Origin: Euglena gracilis | Lineage: Eukaryota; Euglenida; Euglenophyceae; Euglenales | Assembly (NCBI GenBank): GCA_039621445.1 | Contig: CP154954.1 | Location: 43,150,632 to 43,214,631 of the forward strand | Direction: 5' to 3' | DNA length: 64,000 nucleotides | Shown here: piece by piece, positions 9,901 to 20,859 of the stretch | Numbering within the stretch: position 1 is the first letter of the stretch | Layout: each line of letters starts with the position of its first letter | Position numbers and translations under genes: made by a program | The notes under the pieces: model-generated | Seen by the model: only the letters and a program-made list of their open reading frames with translations | The model's database searches: none | Told to the model about the DNA's origin: nothing

Positions 9901-12074
9901 ACCAAATGCGCGAGGCCTTGAATAAAATCAAGGACTTGCTCCTCGAGAACGTGGTTCTCGATATCGCGGATCCATACAAACCGTATGTCCTGGAGGTCGA
10001 CAGCAGCGATTACGCTGTTGGCGGGGTTCTTAGCCAGCATAATGCGGCGAATGAACTCCGACCTGTGGCTTTCTTCAGCAGGAAGCTACAGGGCGACAGC
10101 AGGAAAGGACAGGTTAAATGGAGCATTCGCGAAAAGGATACATATGCCATTGTGCTAATTCTCCAGAAGTTCCGCAGCTGGATAGCCAGCAGCTTGGTCC
10201 AGATACTAGTGTTGACGGATTATGAAAGCCTTCAACACTGGTATACCGAGGACCTGAACAAGGCCATGTCATCAGTTGGCAGAAGATGCCGATGGCATGA
10301 GTTCTTGAGCCAGTTTAACCTGGTGGTAGTTTATACCCCAGGTCATACGCAAAAAGTTGCGGATCCTCTCAGCCGAGCCCCCTGGTATTATCCTGGGAAC
10401 CCGGATGAGGGTGATGCGACTTTTCATGGCAGCCATGAGGCTGACCAGTTCGCACGTCGATCCGACGCTGCGGACAACATGCTCGATTCACTACCCGTTT
10501 GCCGGGTGTATCGCAGCATTGCCATTTCACCATTGCGTGGAAGGCGCCGGCGTGGACGCACTGCCGGACCCCGTCGCATTACGCGTACGGAAACTCCTAC
10601 CCCCCTATTTTTCCGCGAATGGGATTATTCGCGTGACCCGGTATATAGTACCATTGTGAATAGACTTCGTAATGGTGAATCCATAGAGAATTACTCTCTA
10701 TCACCATTGCGGCTTATTTTCCGGAATGATTCTGGTTATAAATATTGTATACCCCAAGACCTGGTTGATGATGTGATTTTGAGCTATCACAACCATGGTC
10801 ACCCTGGGGCCCCCAAACTTCTTTCACTAGTGGGTCGCAGATATTGCACAACCCTGAGTGAAAAAGATTTATATTCGCGCTGTTTGCGAATTTCGCAACG
10901 GTGCCAAATTTGTCAGGCTGTGAAACCGCGCAGAGGTACCCCCCCTGGTACGATGGACTTTTTCCCCGTACCACCAGACATTTTTACGTCCCTCTGCATG
11001 GATTTTCTCGAACTTGAACCTTGCAAAGGATCAGATGACAAAATTTACGATTACGTTTTTGTTGTCGTCTGTCGGCTGAGTGGGTACATAGTAGCCATTC
11101 CATGCCGGAAAGCAGGGTTGACAGCCCAAATTTTGGCATCCATATTCCTGGAGAAATGCATCTGCTTAATGGGTTTACCGAACGAAATCGTGAGTGATCA
11201 AGATCACTTGATCTCTTCGCGGTTTTTCACAACTTTGTGCGGTTTACTCGGCATTGAGCAGCATTTTTCCATTATATACCGCCCGAAAGGCAATGGTAGA
11301 GCCGAGGCAGCCGTGAAATCCGTTGTCAATATGCTTCGCCTTTCACTGGCTGACTCGGGTAAGAATTGGTTATCCGTTCTTCATTGGTGTTTATTTTACA
11401 TCAATACCTTGCCAGGGTTGGTATTACCACACTCACCGTACAAAATCGTTTTCGGACGAGACCCTCCGGCCATAGGGGATATCCCCTCGGAGAGACCCGC
11501 CCGAAGTAGCGTCAGCTGTGAAACGTGGTTTGCAGAAGTGGAATCACTCCGCTCTGCAGTCCAATCACGTATCACAGAAATTCATTCCAACAAACGGAAA
11601 TCGTTTTTACAAAACTTCAACACACCTGTGTATAGTCCAGGTGACCGCGTGTGGGTACGGAATAACCGCACCCGCATGCAATCTTCCAAGCTAGATCCTC
11701 TTTGGCTCGGCCCATGCGAAATTTTGGAGAGGTTAGGTAGTAGCGGGCGATATAAAGTTGCCTTGCCCAACGGGATTGAGGACGTCCATATGGACGACTT
11801 CAAACCGTACCTAAGCCCCCCAGACGGAAAAGCTATCCCCTGCCTATATTTCAAGCCCCGTTCCAGATTACCTGAAACGGACGACTTTGTGGTCGATAAG
11901 ATAATAGACCACAAGGTCGACAGGGGTGTGCACTACTGGAAAGTTCGCTGGAAAGGGTATGGGCCAGAGGAGGACACTTGGGAGCCAGCATCCAGTTTTG
12001 TTGGATATGTCCAACAGGATTGGAAGCTGTGGAACAAGCGCAATAACATAGACATAAACATAAACACTTTCTAA
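6995..12074 (+). pseudogene. pol: pol of element 1 (PR-RT-RH-IN-chromodomain), two frameshifts
   Basis: Protease: ILIDTGC at about 7246-7266, with a later GYPFLRQ motif. RT: WRLVLDYRYLN, a DLEDGFHQMHLHP block and catalytic YIDD near 9510. RNase [13 protein letters not shown] (about 9990) and [12 protein letters not shown]. Integrase: His/Cys finger (HNHGHPG...CQIC) and a D,D-35-E core. A GPY/F-like region and a C-terminal chromodomain ([18 protein letters not shown]) end the protein at 12074. A missing C in the C-run at 7779-7783 ends the protease frame at 7828. A missing T in the run at 9626-9629 ends the next frame at 9633, inside the palm-to-connection part. Element 2 has the extra base at both sites. 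The initiating ATG at 6995 is in frame with gag. Confidence 0.88.
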
Positions 12075-12268
12075 AACGATTTCGTTTTGGAGAATGCGTG
12101 TGTTTTATGTGAATGTTTCGCGTTTATACCCCCCCTGCACTTCATTATTTCTCTATCTTTCTCGCAGAGTTTTGATTAAGATAGAAGCCTTCCTTTTTCA
12201 GTGCTCTCGCACTCAAAGCGACTGACAACAAGGTTACCCTTAGTTGTCGTCGTCGTTCGGGTAGCATC
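12075..12268 (+). promoter_or_regulatory. pol-ORF3 spacer with splice-acceptor-like site
   Basis: There is no coding potential. A 6-bp hairpin (AAAACG/CGTTTT) overlaps the pol stop. A pyrimidine tract at 12148-12163 runs into CAG ending at 12167, about 100 nt before the ORF3 ATG. This is a good candidate 3' splice site for a subgenomic ORF3 mRNA; element 2 keeps it (CAG ending 33271). Confidence 0.4.
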
Positions 12269-15200
12269 ATGCTGCCTGGGCGCGGACCTGGACCAGGTCC
12301 ACCATGGCCGCAGCCTTCTGGCGCGCCATACCCCCAGTACCCTCAGTATGCCGAGGCCCCGATTCCGGGTGCCCCACATGCCGAGAGGAGCGCAGCCCCG
12401 GTATTCGCCGCGGCTACCAGCAGCCGGTCCGCATATGCGGTACCAGATCCATCAGCCGTCCAGCAGCCGGCACCTCAGCCACCAGCGCAGCGCAGAGCGT
12501 GCCTGCCCCCGTATGCGGGAGAGATGATCTTCCGCACTACGGAGACGTTGGAGCGGGCGATGCGTATGTGCGCACACCCCCCAACGGAGCCCTTTATGCA
12601 AACCCTTTGGGATGCATACTGTGCTCAGTTGTTGGTGGTAGCCAACACCCCTGTGGCTCAGTGGTGTCCCTGTGGTCAGGCCCTGATGACAGGGAGACGG
12701 TATTTCTCGTCGGCATCCGATTCCGGATTCGAGCCCGGCGAGACCATGATGGACCTGGGCGTGTATGTGCCGCCCATGCTGCAAACGCAGACGCCGGTGG
12801 GATCCCACACCGTGCATATGCGTGAGCACACGCCCCCACCGGTAGGTGAGGCTGTGCATGTCCCACCTGGGATGACGAGAATTTTTGCTCGCCCGCCCTC
12901 GCCGCAGCGAATGCCGCCGCGCGAGCCGCCAGCGGAGCAATTTGTCTCGCGGTACGCGACGCACGCGGATTACCCGCGCGGCGCACGCGTGCTCCCAGCC
13001 GGACAGTCGGACGTGCCCTCTGAGGCATACGTCCAACACATGTTCATGCACTGGATGCCACAAGCATCACCGGTCGCCCCTGTCCCTGGCGTTGAGCCAC
13101 GGAGGCAGGCGGAGCCCATAGTGGTGGAGGATGAACCTCCCCACCGTGAGGCAGCCCGACCGCCCAGTGCAGCCCCTGTCCAGACTGGGGATGTCCCCCG
13201 TCGGCAGGAGGCTCCCTACTATCATATGGCACCTCCGGGAACCGAGCAGGATGAGCTTGCTCGGCACTTCCTGCAGGAGCCAGTATTCGCGTCTGAAGAG
13301 CACCGGACGAGGTATTACGCCTCTCTGGCTGCCCTTCAGGGTCGTGGATACACCCCCTACCATCCGTACCAACCGCAGCTGCGGGTGGCGACCCCGGTAT
13401 TACCCGGTGAGCCCCCGGCAGGAGCGGCAGGATTACCTGCCACCCTGAAGCGCGATAGGGTTACGGAGAACCTTACCCCACAGCCCAGGCGACCCAGCCC
13501 ACGGGACGCGGAAGGCGGTGCGACAATGCAGGTGGAAGCCAGCCCGGATACCCCGGCTGGGCAACCACCGGCAGTGGCACAGGCAGCGATGAGCCGTCCT
13601 GTTGCCGCAATGCCACCGCCGATCCCTCCGGTATGGAAGGAGCCGCGACCCCCTACGCCGAAACCAAGCCCACGCCAGGCTCCTAGCCAGCGCCCAGCCA
13701 CGCCGTCACCGCGACGTGCAGCGGAACGGCAAGGTCCCTCCCCAGAGATGGAATGGGAAGGTACCGAACCGACTCCTGCCGCACCGAGCGCCCGACCCTC
13801 TGGTATTCGCCAGACAGGGAAGGACAAAGGTAAGGCTGAGGGCAAAGGCAAGGGAGAAGGCAAAGGCGTGGCCGGCAAAGGTAAGGGTGAGGGCAAGGGT
13901 AAGGGTACAGCCCGTGAGGAGGAGGAAGAACCAGCAGAAGTCCTCTCGGACTTTGAGCAAATGCTCAGGTTCAAGGAGGAGCTGGAGGACGAAGGCTGGC
14001 GAATGCAGCATGATTACCATGTTGCAGGAAACCGCCCCGTCACCCCTCCGGAAGCAGTCATCGAGGTGGTATTACACCACACCGAGAACAGAGTCAGACA
14101 ATTCCATTACGGAATTGACCTGTACGCCTTCGAAGGTGAAGGTGGCAGACCCTTGCTGGATGCCCAGCCGGGTTTCTGGGAACTCTGGTTTTGGCTGGGA
14201 TACCCCTGCCAGAACTGGGTTCTCTTCAGCGACTCCACTGGCCGCAGTTACCTGCACCAGTTAGGATTTCGGGACCAGCATGTGTTGGCCCGAAGGCTGA
14301 AGGCAATCTTCGACTGTATTCATACAGTCGGACCCCTCGGCGTACAGTAGGAATTCTACCCACTGAACCCCGACATCGAACGCCTGATCGAGGTGTTGTG
14401 GTGCAACAACCTCCAGGTGTGGCTGGTGAGCCATTACGGCTCCACCTTCCGCGTTAAGCGCGTTTCCCTGGCTTACCCACAGAGGTATGACCTCTGTTGT
14501 AAGTATTGCCGGCAGGAGTTTCCTGTCGACTTCTGGGGATTCGGCGTACGCGGAAGTCCTCCACCGCCTCGGGATAACCCGGGACTGGAGATGGGACGCC
14601 GCATGCTTATGCATGTGTGCCGCGACGCCCCGGATGTCCAGGGCAAAAGTCGCCGCGTCCATAAGCAGCGTATTTTTATGCTGCAACAGTTCTGGTGGCG
14701 AGCCTGGACCACCTATGTCATGGAGGTGTATATACATCTCCGTGACCCCCAGGACGATAGGCCTGGTATGGAAAGCTTGCCACCAGACTACGGCGACCCC
14801 GTTGAGGGACCTCGTCGTCGTCGGGTTATCGCCGACCTGCGCCCCAACTGGCACCTGGCCGGGATAGACCTGGAGGAACATTTGAGGCGACAGTTTGGCG
14901 GTACCCTCGACAGGGAGGTATTCCTCCAGCTGATGAATCACCCGAAGGCCATCCTCGACCTGGGTATGCCGATTCTGGCATGCGTGCAGGAGTTCGAGGA
15001 CGGGTTTTTCGAGGTCTGGGAGGACACGCGTTACCGCGGCTTCCTGGGCCCGAACAGGCCTGCCAACGCCTGGGTGCAGCCATCATGGCCGCCACCCTGG
15101 CCCAACAGCGCCAGTAGCAGTACGCTGGCCTTTTACAGGCTGGCGGATGCCCAGGGATGCCGATGGCACCCCGACGACCCTCGTTCGCCCGAGGATCTGC

Positions 15201-17775
15201 GCGCCTTCATCGCCCCAGAGGATGAACCTCTGGCGCGAAGGAGACGTGAGGCGTCAGTCGCTTCCACCACTGCGATTCCGCGGCGGGAGGAACGCGACCG
15301 CAGCCCCTCCGTCACCATACTGGAGGCAGCGCCGCCGTCTCCGACAGGAACGGCTGTATCATTCGTCTCTGCCCCGCGAGCGGCAGGGGAACGATCGGTT
15401 TCCCCGGCCCCCGCGACGGCTCACGTCTGTCCACCGGTAGGTGGAGACCAGGAACTTCCTGAGGAGGAAGGTGAGAACGTGGAGGATATCCTCTACGCTG
15501 CTCTGCATGCTCCGGCACAGCCTAGGCCAGACACAGCACCCGCAGGGGATATACCTGTGGATGCTACGCCTGTTCCAACGGCTGAGCCTCCAGCCGAGGT
15601 GACTGGTATGGTCGTCGAGGATATCCTCGAAGAACCTGCCAGTCCCACAGCACGCACCTCGTTAGGAGGCCGTGTGCTCGGCGCCGTGGTCACTGGCATT
15701 ACTGCCGTGGCTGCTGCACTAACGCCACGAGGTGGAGGCGTAGCATCAAGCTCCGCCGCTGAGGTCGTGGAGACACCAGATGTCGGTGTCCCCACACCCC
15801 CGTCTCCGGCAGCAGTGCAACCACCATCAGGGGATGAACCCCAGCCGACAGAGACATCTGTCGCACCGGCTACACCGGAGGATCAACCTCCCGTAGCACC
15901 TGCGCCAGCGGTTGTGGAGGATCAACCTCCTAGACCGGATGTCGAAATGGAAGTGGAGGAGATACCCCCACGACCACCGACACCGCGCAGGGTCCCTGCC
16001 GTCCCGAGGACAATGGCAGAGTTTCTGGGAGTGCCAGCGCCTGTGGAAGCACCGATTCCGGTGACGACCACAGTGCCACGCCTCGTCGGACAGGATGAAC
16101 CTGCTCGGCGACGGCCGGCTGAACAACCCCAGGAACGAGTGCCGACCCCTCGGAGCGTCATGCGCGACCCAGCGGTCAGTATGCCCGCTTCGCCCAGACG
16201 GCAAACGTCTACTCCGGCACCATCGGCTCCTGATACCAGGAGTAAGCCTCCTGATTCCGGGAGTGCGAAGCCGAAAGGAGGCAAACCGGGTGCTACACCC
16301 TGTAAGCCCCCTTCCAAAGGCGGTGATGGGAAACCACCACCGAAAGGTGGCGCTGGAGGTCAGACTGGCGGACAGCCGAAAGGCCCTACGACAATGCACG
16401 ACTATTCGGCCGTTGCATCGTCCGGGTACGGCCAGAGCAAACCGAAAGGTAAGGCTCGTGGTCGACAGGCCCAGTCTTCCGCCGGATCGACGGATGAGGA
16501 GCAGGATGAACCTGCTTCACCTCCTGTGTCTGCGGATGCCCAGCTCTGGACCCAGGATATCCTGACCAGACTAGGCACCGTGGAAGAGAGGACGAAGAAA
16601 CTGGCTGCTATTAGGCACCAGAAAGGGTCACTGAATCGATGGATTCAGCCCCTCTTCGTCCGAGGAGAACCTTTCCACTATGCCCCGGAACATACCTGGA
16701 CATTCTGGAACAGGCGCTCACCCAGAGTACTGGCACAGTACTTTGGCGAGGACTGCGTGTTGGATTTCCAGCACGGCACGTCCTTTGCCTGGACGTGCAC
16801 CGTATGCCACCATGTGCGGCATAACCAACCGCTTGTGCATGTGTGCAAGCGGCAGGTGCAATCCTCGTGGTTCCATCACAGGGCATATGTGCCGAACTGT
16901 GTGGCGCTCGTATGTGGCGAGTGCCTGAATGCCTGGAAGCACAGCTTGAACTACTCCTACAGTGAGAATGCTCACGACAGGGATATCCCTGCCTTGTGCA
17001 TCAACTGTATAGGAGGCAAGTTCGTGCAGACTGCTGATGGAGCAGTCACCACCATTGTCCCCCAGCACTGGGAGACACTGGAGAAGTGGAAGAAGGAGTA
17101 CAAGCAGGTGGAAGGACGCCTGAAGCACTCCGACTTCAAAAAGGTAGAAAGCTACCGCCACACGGGAATGGCCCGTGAGTTCCAGATCGACGCTGGGGCA
17201 ATGCGCCTCGCCGTCGAGGAACACGCCAAGGTAAGAATGCCTTACCTCTGGACTGATGGCGACTGGGAGACACAGGTTTACCCCCTGTTCTCCAAGCGTC
17301 AGCATGGCGGATACGCTTTGCCACTGTGGCCTCCTGAAGAACACGATTGGTGGACTTCAGAGGTTGGTTGGCGGCAGTATTACGGCCCCATACCGCAAGA
17401 GCTCGGACAGCGAGGTGGATGTATGACATCAACTTCAAGCAGACCCCGGGGATGCCCCCGCAGGTGCCTGCGAATCACCCCCGGATGAATTACATCATCT
17501 GGCCGGTGATGCTGCCCAGAATTTTCTGGGAGCAGCTCCAACGGTATCTTCAGCATCATGCTGAACGTACCAGGGAGAAGCTGCCGGATAATTGGATCAA
17601 GGACTGGGAGACCCCTTCCTTTGATGTCAACGATCCGGAGCTCAACACCATTCGGAGTGAATCAGCTCCGCCGCGTTCCCCACGCCAACTGGAGTTGGTT
17701 GAGGACCCATTAGGGGACCCCCAACACGACTACTGGCGTGAGGTCCGCGAACGTCCAGCCGATAAAGGCAGGTGA
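12269..17775 (+). pseudogene. ORF3 of element 1, unknown giant protein, interrupted
   Basis: This is the counterpart of the intact 1,838-codon ORF at 33373-38889. The ATG at 12269 is the first in frame and starts MLPGRGPGPGPPWPQ in both copies. Here a TGG codon is replaced by UAG at 14348-14350, and one T is missing at 17346-17347, moving the last 140 or so codons into another frame that ends at 17775. It also lacks a 12-bp segment present in element 2 near 37347. The Lys/Gly/Glu repeat, the Cys-rich region and the Pro-rich linkers are all recognisable. I do not recognise the family. Position after integrase is where env-like genes sit in some LTR elements, but there is no signal peptide or convincing transmembrane pair. 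Confidence 0.75.
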
Positions 17776-18599
17776 GGTGTCTGTCAGCGCCAATGCGGCG
17801 TCTTTCAGCACCCTCGTCAGGTATTCGCCTGACACCCTGTTTGGGTATTCGCCCGAACAGCCCCTTCGAAGACCCTTTGCGGTATTCGCCGCTGGTAAGT
17901 TCCCACCGGGATGCTGCCATGTGCAGGATTCCGTGCGCATGCATGCACACCCCTCTCCCCTCTCCCCTCTCGAGGGCGTGCGACACGCAGCGCACAGGGC
18001 CGACGGCCTCTTTTCCTTTCCCTTTCTTTTCTTTTCGGCCGTTTGAGGCCTTAAGGCTGCCAGACAGCACCACTTTTCTGGCCTAAGCCAACCCCCCACT
18101 CCTCTCTACTTTCCCCCCGGGGCAAATGCTGTCGCCGGCAGTTGGTTTTGTAGAGTAGGATTTCCTTTTGCGTGGTCAGGTTTGACTGGCCATGCGCCCT
18201 GCCCAGGTTTGACTGGTCAGAGGCCCCCTCCTTCCACACCCTCCCCATGGGTTTTCCTGGAATGCCCATGGACCCAACCCCAAGTGCCTTGGGCACACCC
18301 AAACTGGGTGGATAGGTTTGCTTGGCAAAGAAACCTGCCAGCACCATTTTCCCCAGTGGGCTATAATATACTATATACCCATAAGCCACCGCAGAATAGG
18401 TGAAACCATTTTGCGCATTTTGTGCTTTTTGGGTCCCCTGCTTTTCCGCCCCCCCCCTTTGAGTGGACCCCTGTGCGACGGAAAGGGCCCCTGTGGATGC
18501 GCCAGGGTGCACCTCCCACAGACCAGGTCTGTGTCCGAAATCCCTGTGGCCAGAATGCCTGGTCCAAAGGGGAAATCGGGCATAGCCCTGGGAGGGGGA
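17776..18599 (+). other. 3' noncoding region of element 1: hairpin triplet, donor-like site, PPT
   Basis: Three hairpins in a row share the loop TATTCG: 17816-17833 (GTCAGG/CCTGAC), 17837-17860 (9-bp stem with one G-U pair) and 17879-17892 (GCGG/CCGC). A consensus splice donor GTAAGT is at 17895-17900. The purine-rich stretch GGGAGGGGGA just before 18600 is the likely polypurine tract priming plus-strand synthesis. No ORF of substance is seen. Confidence 0.6.
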
Positions 18600-18907
18600 T
18601 GTGTACCAGGCGTATGCTTCTGTCCCCTTCCGTTGAGGAAGTTAGGATGGAAGCAGATCCTATTAGGATTTCCTAATGGGTGCCCCTTCTCTCTCCACAG
18701 GTGGTATTCTGTTTGTCTTTCCTTTTCTCCGGACCGGACTTGGTTATCCAGTCCGTCCTCCCTGCATTGCTCCGTGCTTTGCTTCTTGGGAAGTGGGAAA
18801 AGGGTTTTCACTGTTACTCTGATTTTCAGTTCCCAAGTAGGTGCGCCAAGGCGAAAGCGAAGGCTTTTGGGAAATGGGAAAGGGGAATTGGGAATCAGAC
18901 GTACACT
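18600..18907 (+). repeat. 3' LTR of element 1
   Basis: This is a 308-bp copy of 2434-2741 with two substitutions. The acceptor-like CACAG ends at 18700. The LTR is followed by target duplication CCCCT at 18908-18912. Confidence 0.93.
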
Positions 18908-19100
18908 CCCCTCCCCTGAGGAAGGTTCTTTTCTGAGAAGTTTCGGCGGGCTCACTTGGTGTTTGTGCTTCGCCTTCAGTGTCCCTTCCTCCCCTCTCGG
19001 TCTTCCTCGGGGGAGTGCGAGACACCTTGGGCTTCGCACTTCCCCCAACTGAGGTTGACTGTGCACCCTGTGGATGCACACTGTGGATGGTGGCGGCTCC
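18908..19100 (-). pseudogene. Far side of the DIRS remnant split by element 1
   Basis: Removing element 1 and one CCCCT copy joins this segment to 2433 on the minus strand. A stop-free frame then runs into the RNase H-like fragment. The region near 18944-19030 is a diverged copy of the 71-bp repeat arm at 782-852, again encoding a tail with SRTPPRKTERGGRDTEGEAQ. Confidence 0.6.
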
Positions 19101-20702
19101 ACCTAAGAAATTTTTATACTAAAGCGTGCTCCAAGTTTTCTTGGGCACCCAACCTCTGATAATGGGAACAAAAGGCTTCCAAAATTTCCCATTGAAAAAT
19201 CTCACAGACCAATTCTGATCTCAAACGCAATTTTTTCATCATGTTCACTCCTGCCCCGCTGGCAGAGGGAGGGCCACAAATACGGGAATCAATCTCAAAA
19301 CTTATAAGACATTTTTTTTGTTAAAGATGCAATGGTGTCCGCCTTGATACCACTGAAGGAGGTTGGGGGGGGTCAAAAACACATGCCCCCTGTTGGGCAA
19401 TGGTCTTTTTGCAAGGGCCACATATTCTTTTAAAGCGTGAAAGGGAGAGATTTAGGTAATTTTTGTTAAAGAAACCATTTTTTACAATCTTGCTATTTTT
19501 TGACCGTTTCTCCGCATTTTTGCATGAGGAGTTGAGCCTAGTAAACTTGCACAACGTCTCATTTCTGATAAATGAGAAGATCTGAGCAACATCAATAATG
19601 TACAAACCAGAATCAAGTGCAAATGTAACTGTGACAGGTTGTTCTGAAGGGTGGTAAACGGAACTGAGGCCAGACGAGCTGCAAAAAGCTCAGTTCTATT
19701 GTGGGGCAGGTCAGACTACTTAGTTTACATGCCATTTCTCAGATTTTTAAGAGATCAATTTTGCAAAATGGTGGATTTGCACACCAGGTGGGGTTGGGAC
19801 CACATCTGCCATTTTCCATGGGGTCTAGGATCTAATTGTGTAATTAAATTAATTTCACAGCCAGGTGTAGGAAGTGCATTTCAATACAAGGCCTCTCAAG
19901 AATTGTTCTCAGAAAGAGGCACCTGGCAGTGGTGGAGGGTCTGGATAAAACTTGAGGTCGAAATGTGAAGGATTTTTTGAAGGAACGGACCTGCGTGCCC
20001 TTCATATAAACGAAAAGGAGTTCATGTCTGCCGTGGAAACGGTAAACACCTTGGTCTCCCCCCCCCAGAATCTCTTGCACGGGGGCACAGAGCAAGCGAA
20101 CTCCGGTAAAATTGCAGCACGAACGGTACAACGCCTAACCTTCCCAAAAACATTCACCTTCAAAAGAAGGCAAACAAGGCGTTGCGTCACTTGGTGTTTG
20201 CGCTTCGCCCTTGGTGTCCCTTCCACCCCTCTCGGTATGCCTCGGGGAGTGTGATTACAAGTCAACCACTGCATCGTGCGGCGGCACGGACGCTGGACAA
20301 ATTTGGCCAGACGGAAAATGCAAAGGAAAATGTCACCACAGGTCGATCAGACTCCCCCCACTCTCTCCATTCCCCCCTTCCAGGGAACAGACGTTTCCAG
20401 CATGGGCTATGGCAGCCCTTCAAAACAACAGCTATTGCAACCAGAAAGCGTCATGGCAAGGCGGCCCAAGGAACATGTATCAACATCAAGATTGGCAAAT
20501 GGAGGGGAAAGACAAAATTTATACTCTTCCAGAGTGGCAGCCCACAGGTCGAACAGACCTCCCGTCCCCCCTTTTGTTAACCCCTCAGGGTCAGTGGGAG
20601 CCAGACAGGGCATCAGCCCTTCAATCGAAGGCTTTATGGCCATCAATCCAAAGGCCAAAATGGAGGATGCCTGGGACAACACGTCAAACAGACCTTCTCC
20701 CC
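19101..20702. other. No gene recognised; fragmentary repeats
   Basis: AT-richer DNA has only short ORFs without recognisable motifs. A further diverged copy of the DIRS repeat arm is present at about 20178-20255. The nature of the rest is unknown. Confidence 0.5.
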
Positions 20703-20842
20703 AAACCCTAACCCTAACCGTAACCGTAAACCTAACCCTAACCCTAACCCTAACCCTAACCCTAACCCTAACCCTAACCCTAACCCTAACCCTAACCCTA
20801 ACCCTAACCCTAACTCTAACCCTAACCCTAACCCTAACCCTA
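20703..20842. repeat. Interstitial telomeric repeat (CCCTAA)n
   Basis: About 140 bp of near-perfect CCCTAA repeats, with a few CCGTAA and CTCTAA variants mostly at the edges. It indicates a TTAGGG-type telomere in this organism. It lies against the end of a DIRS remnant. A short block of the same repeat occurs in the MITE-like element near 58430-58470. Confidence 0.95.
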
Positions 20843-20859
20843 GGTGCTGTGTGGTTTCA

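Larger units (their letters stand above)
2434..18907 (+). mobile_element. Chromovirus element 1, complete 16.5-kb LTR retrotransposon
   Basis: The element is bounded by LTRs beginning TGTGTACC and ending GTACACT. It is flanked by a 5-bp direct repeat CCCCT at 2429-2433 and 18908-18912, which is a target-site duplication. Internal order is primer site, gag, protease, RT, RNase H, integrase, chromodomain, then a third large ORF. The integrase chromodomain places it among chromoviruses (Ty3/gypsy). Size is more than twice that of a typical chromovirus, through a long gag and the extra ORF. The two LTRs differ at two of 308 positions, so insertion is recent; nevertheless gag, pol and ORF3 each carry at least one disabling mutation. 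It is inserted in a minus-strand DIRS remnant, whose reading frame rejoins across the insertion. Confidence 0.93.

Noticed and set aside
12269-17775. ORF3 as an env-like gene
   Set aside because: Only position fits; no signal peptide, cleavage site or membrane anchor was seen.
19321-19605. 94-codon minus-strand ORF in the unassigned segment
   Set aside because: No motif, no homologous copy in the window, AT-rich composition.
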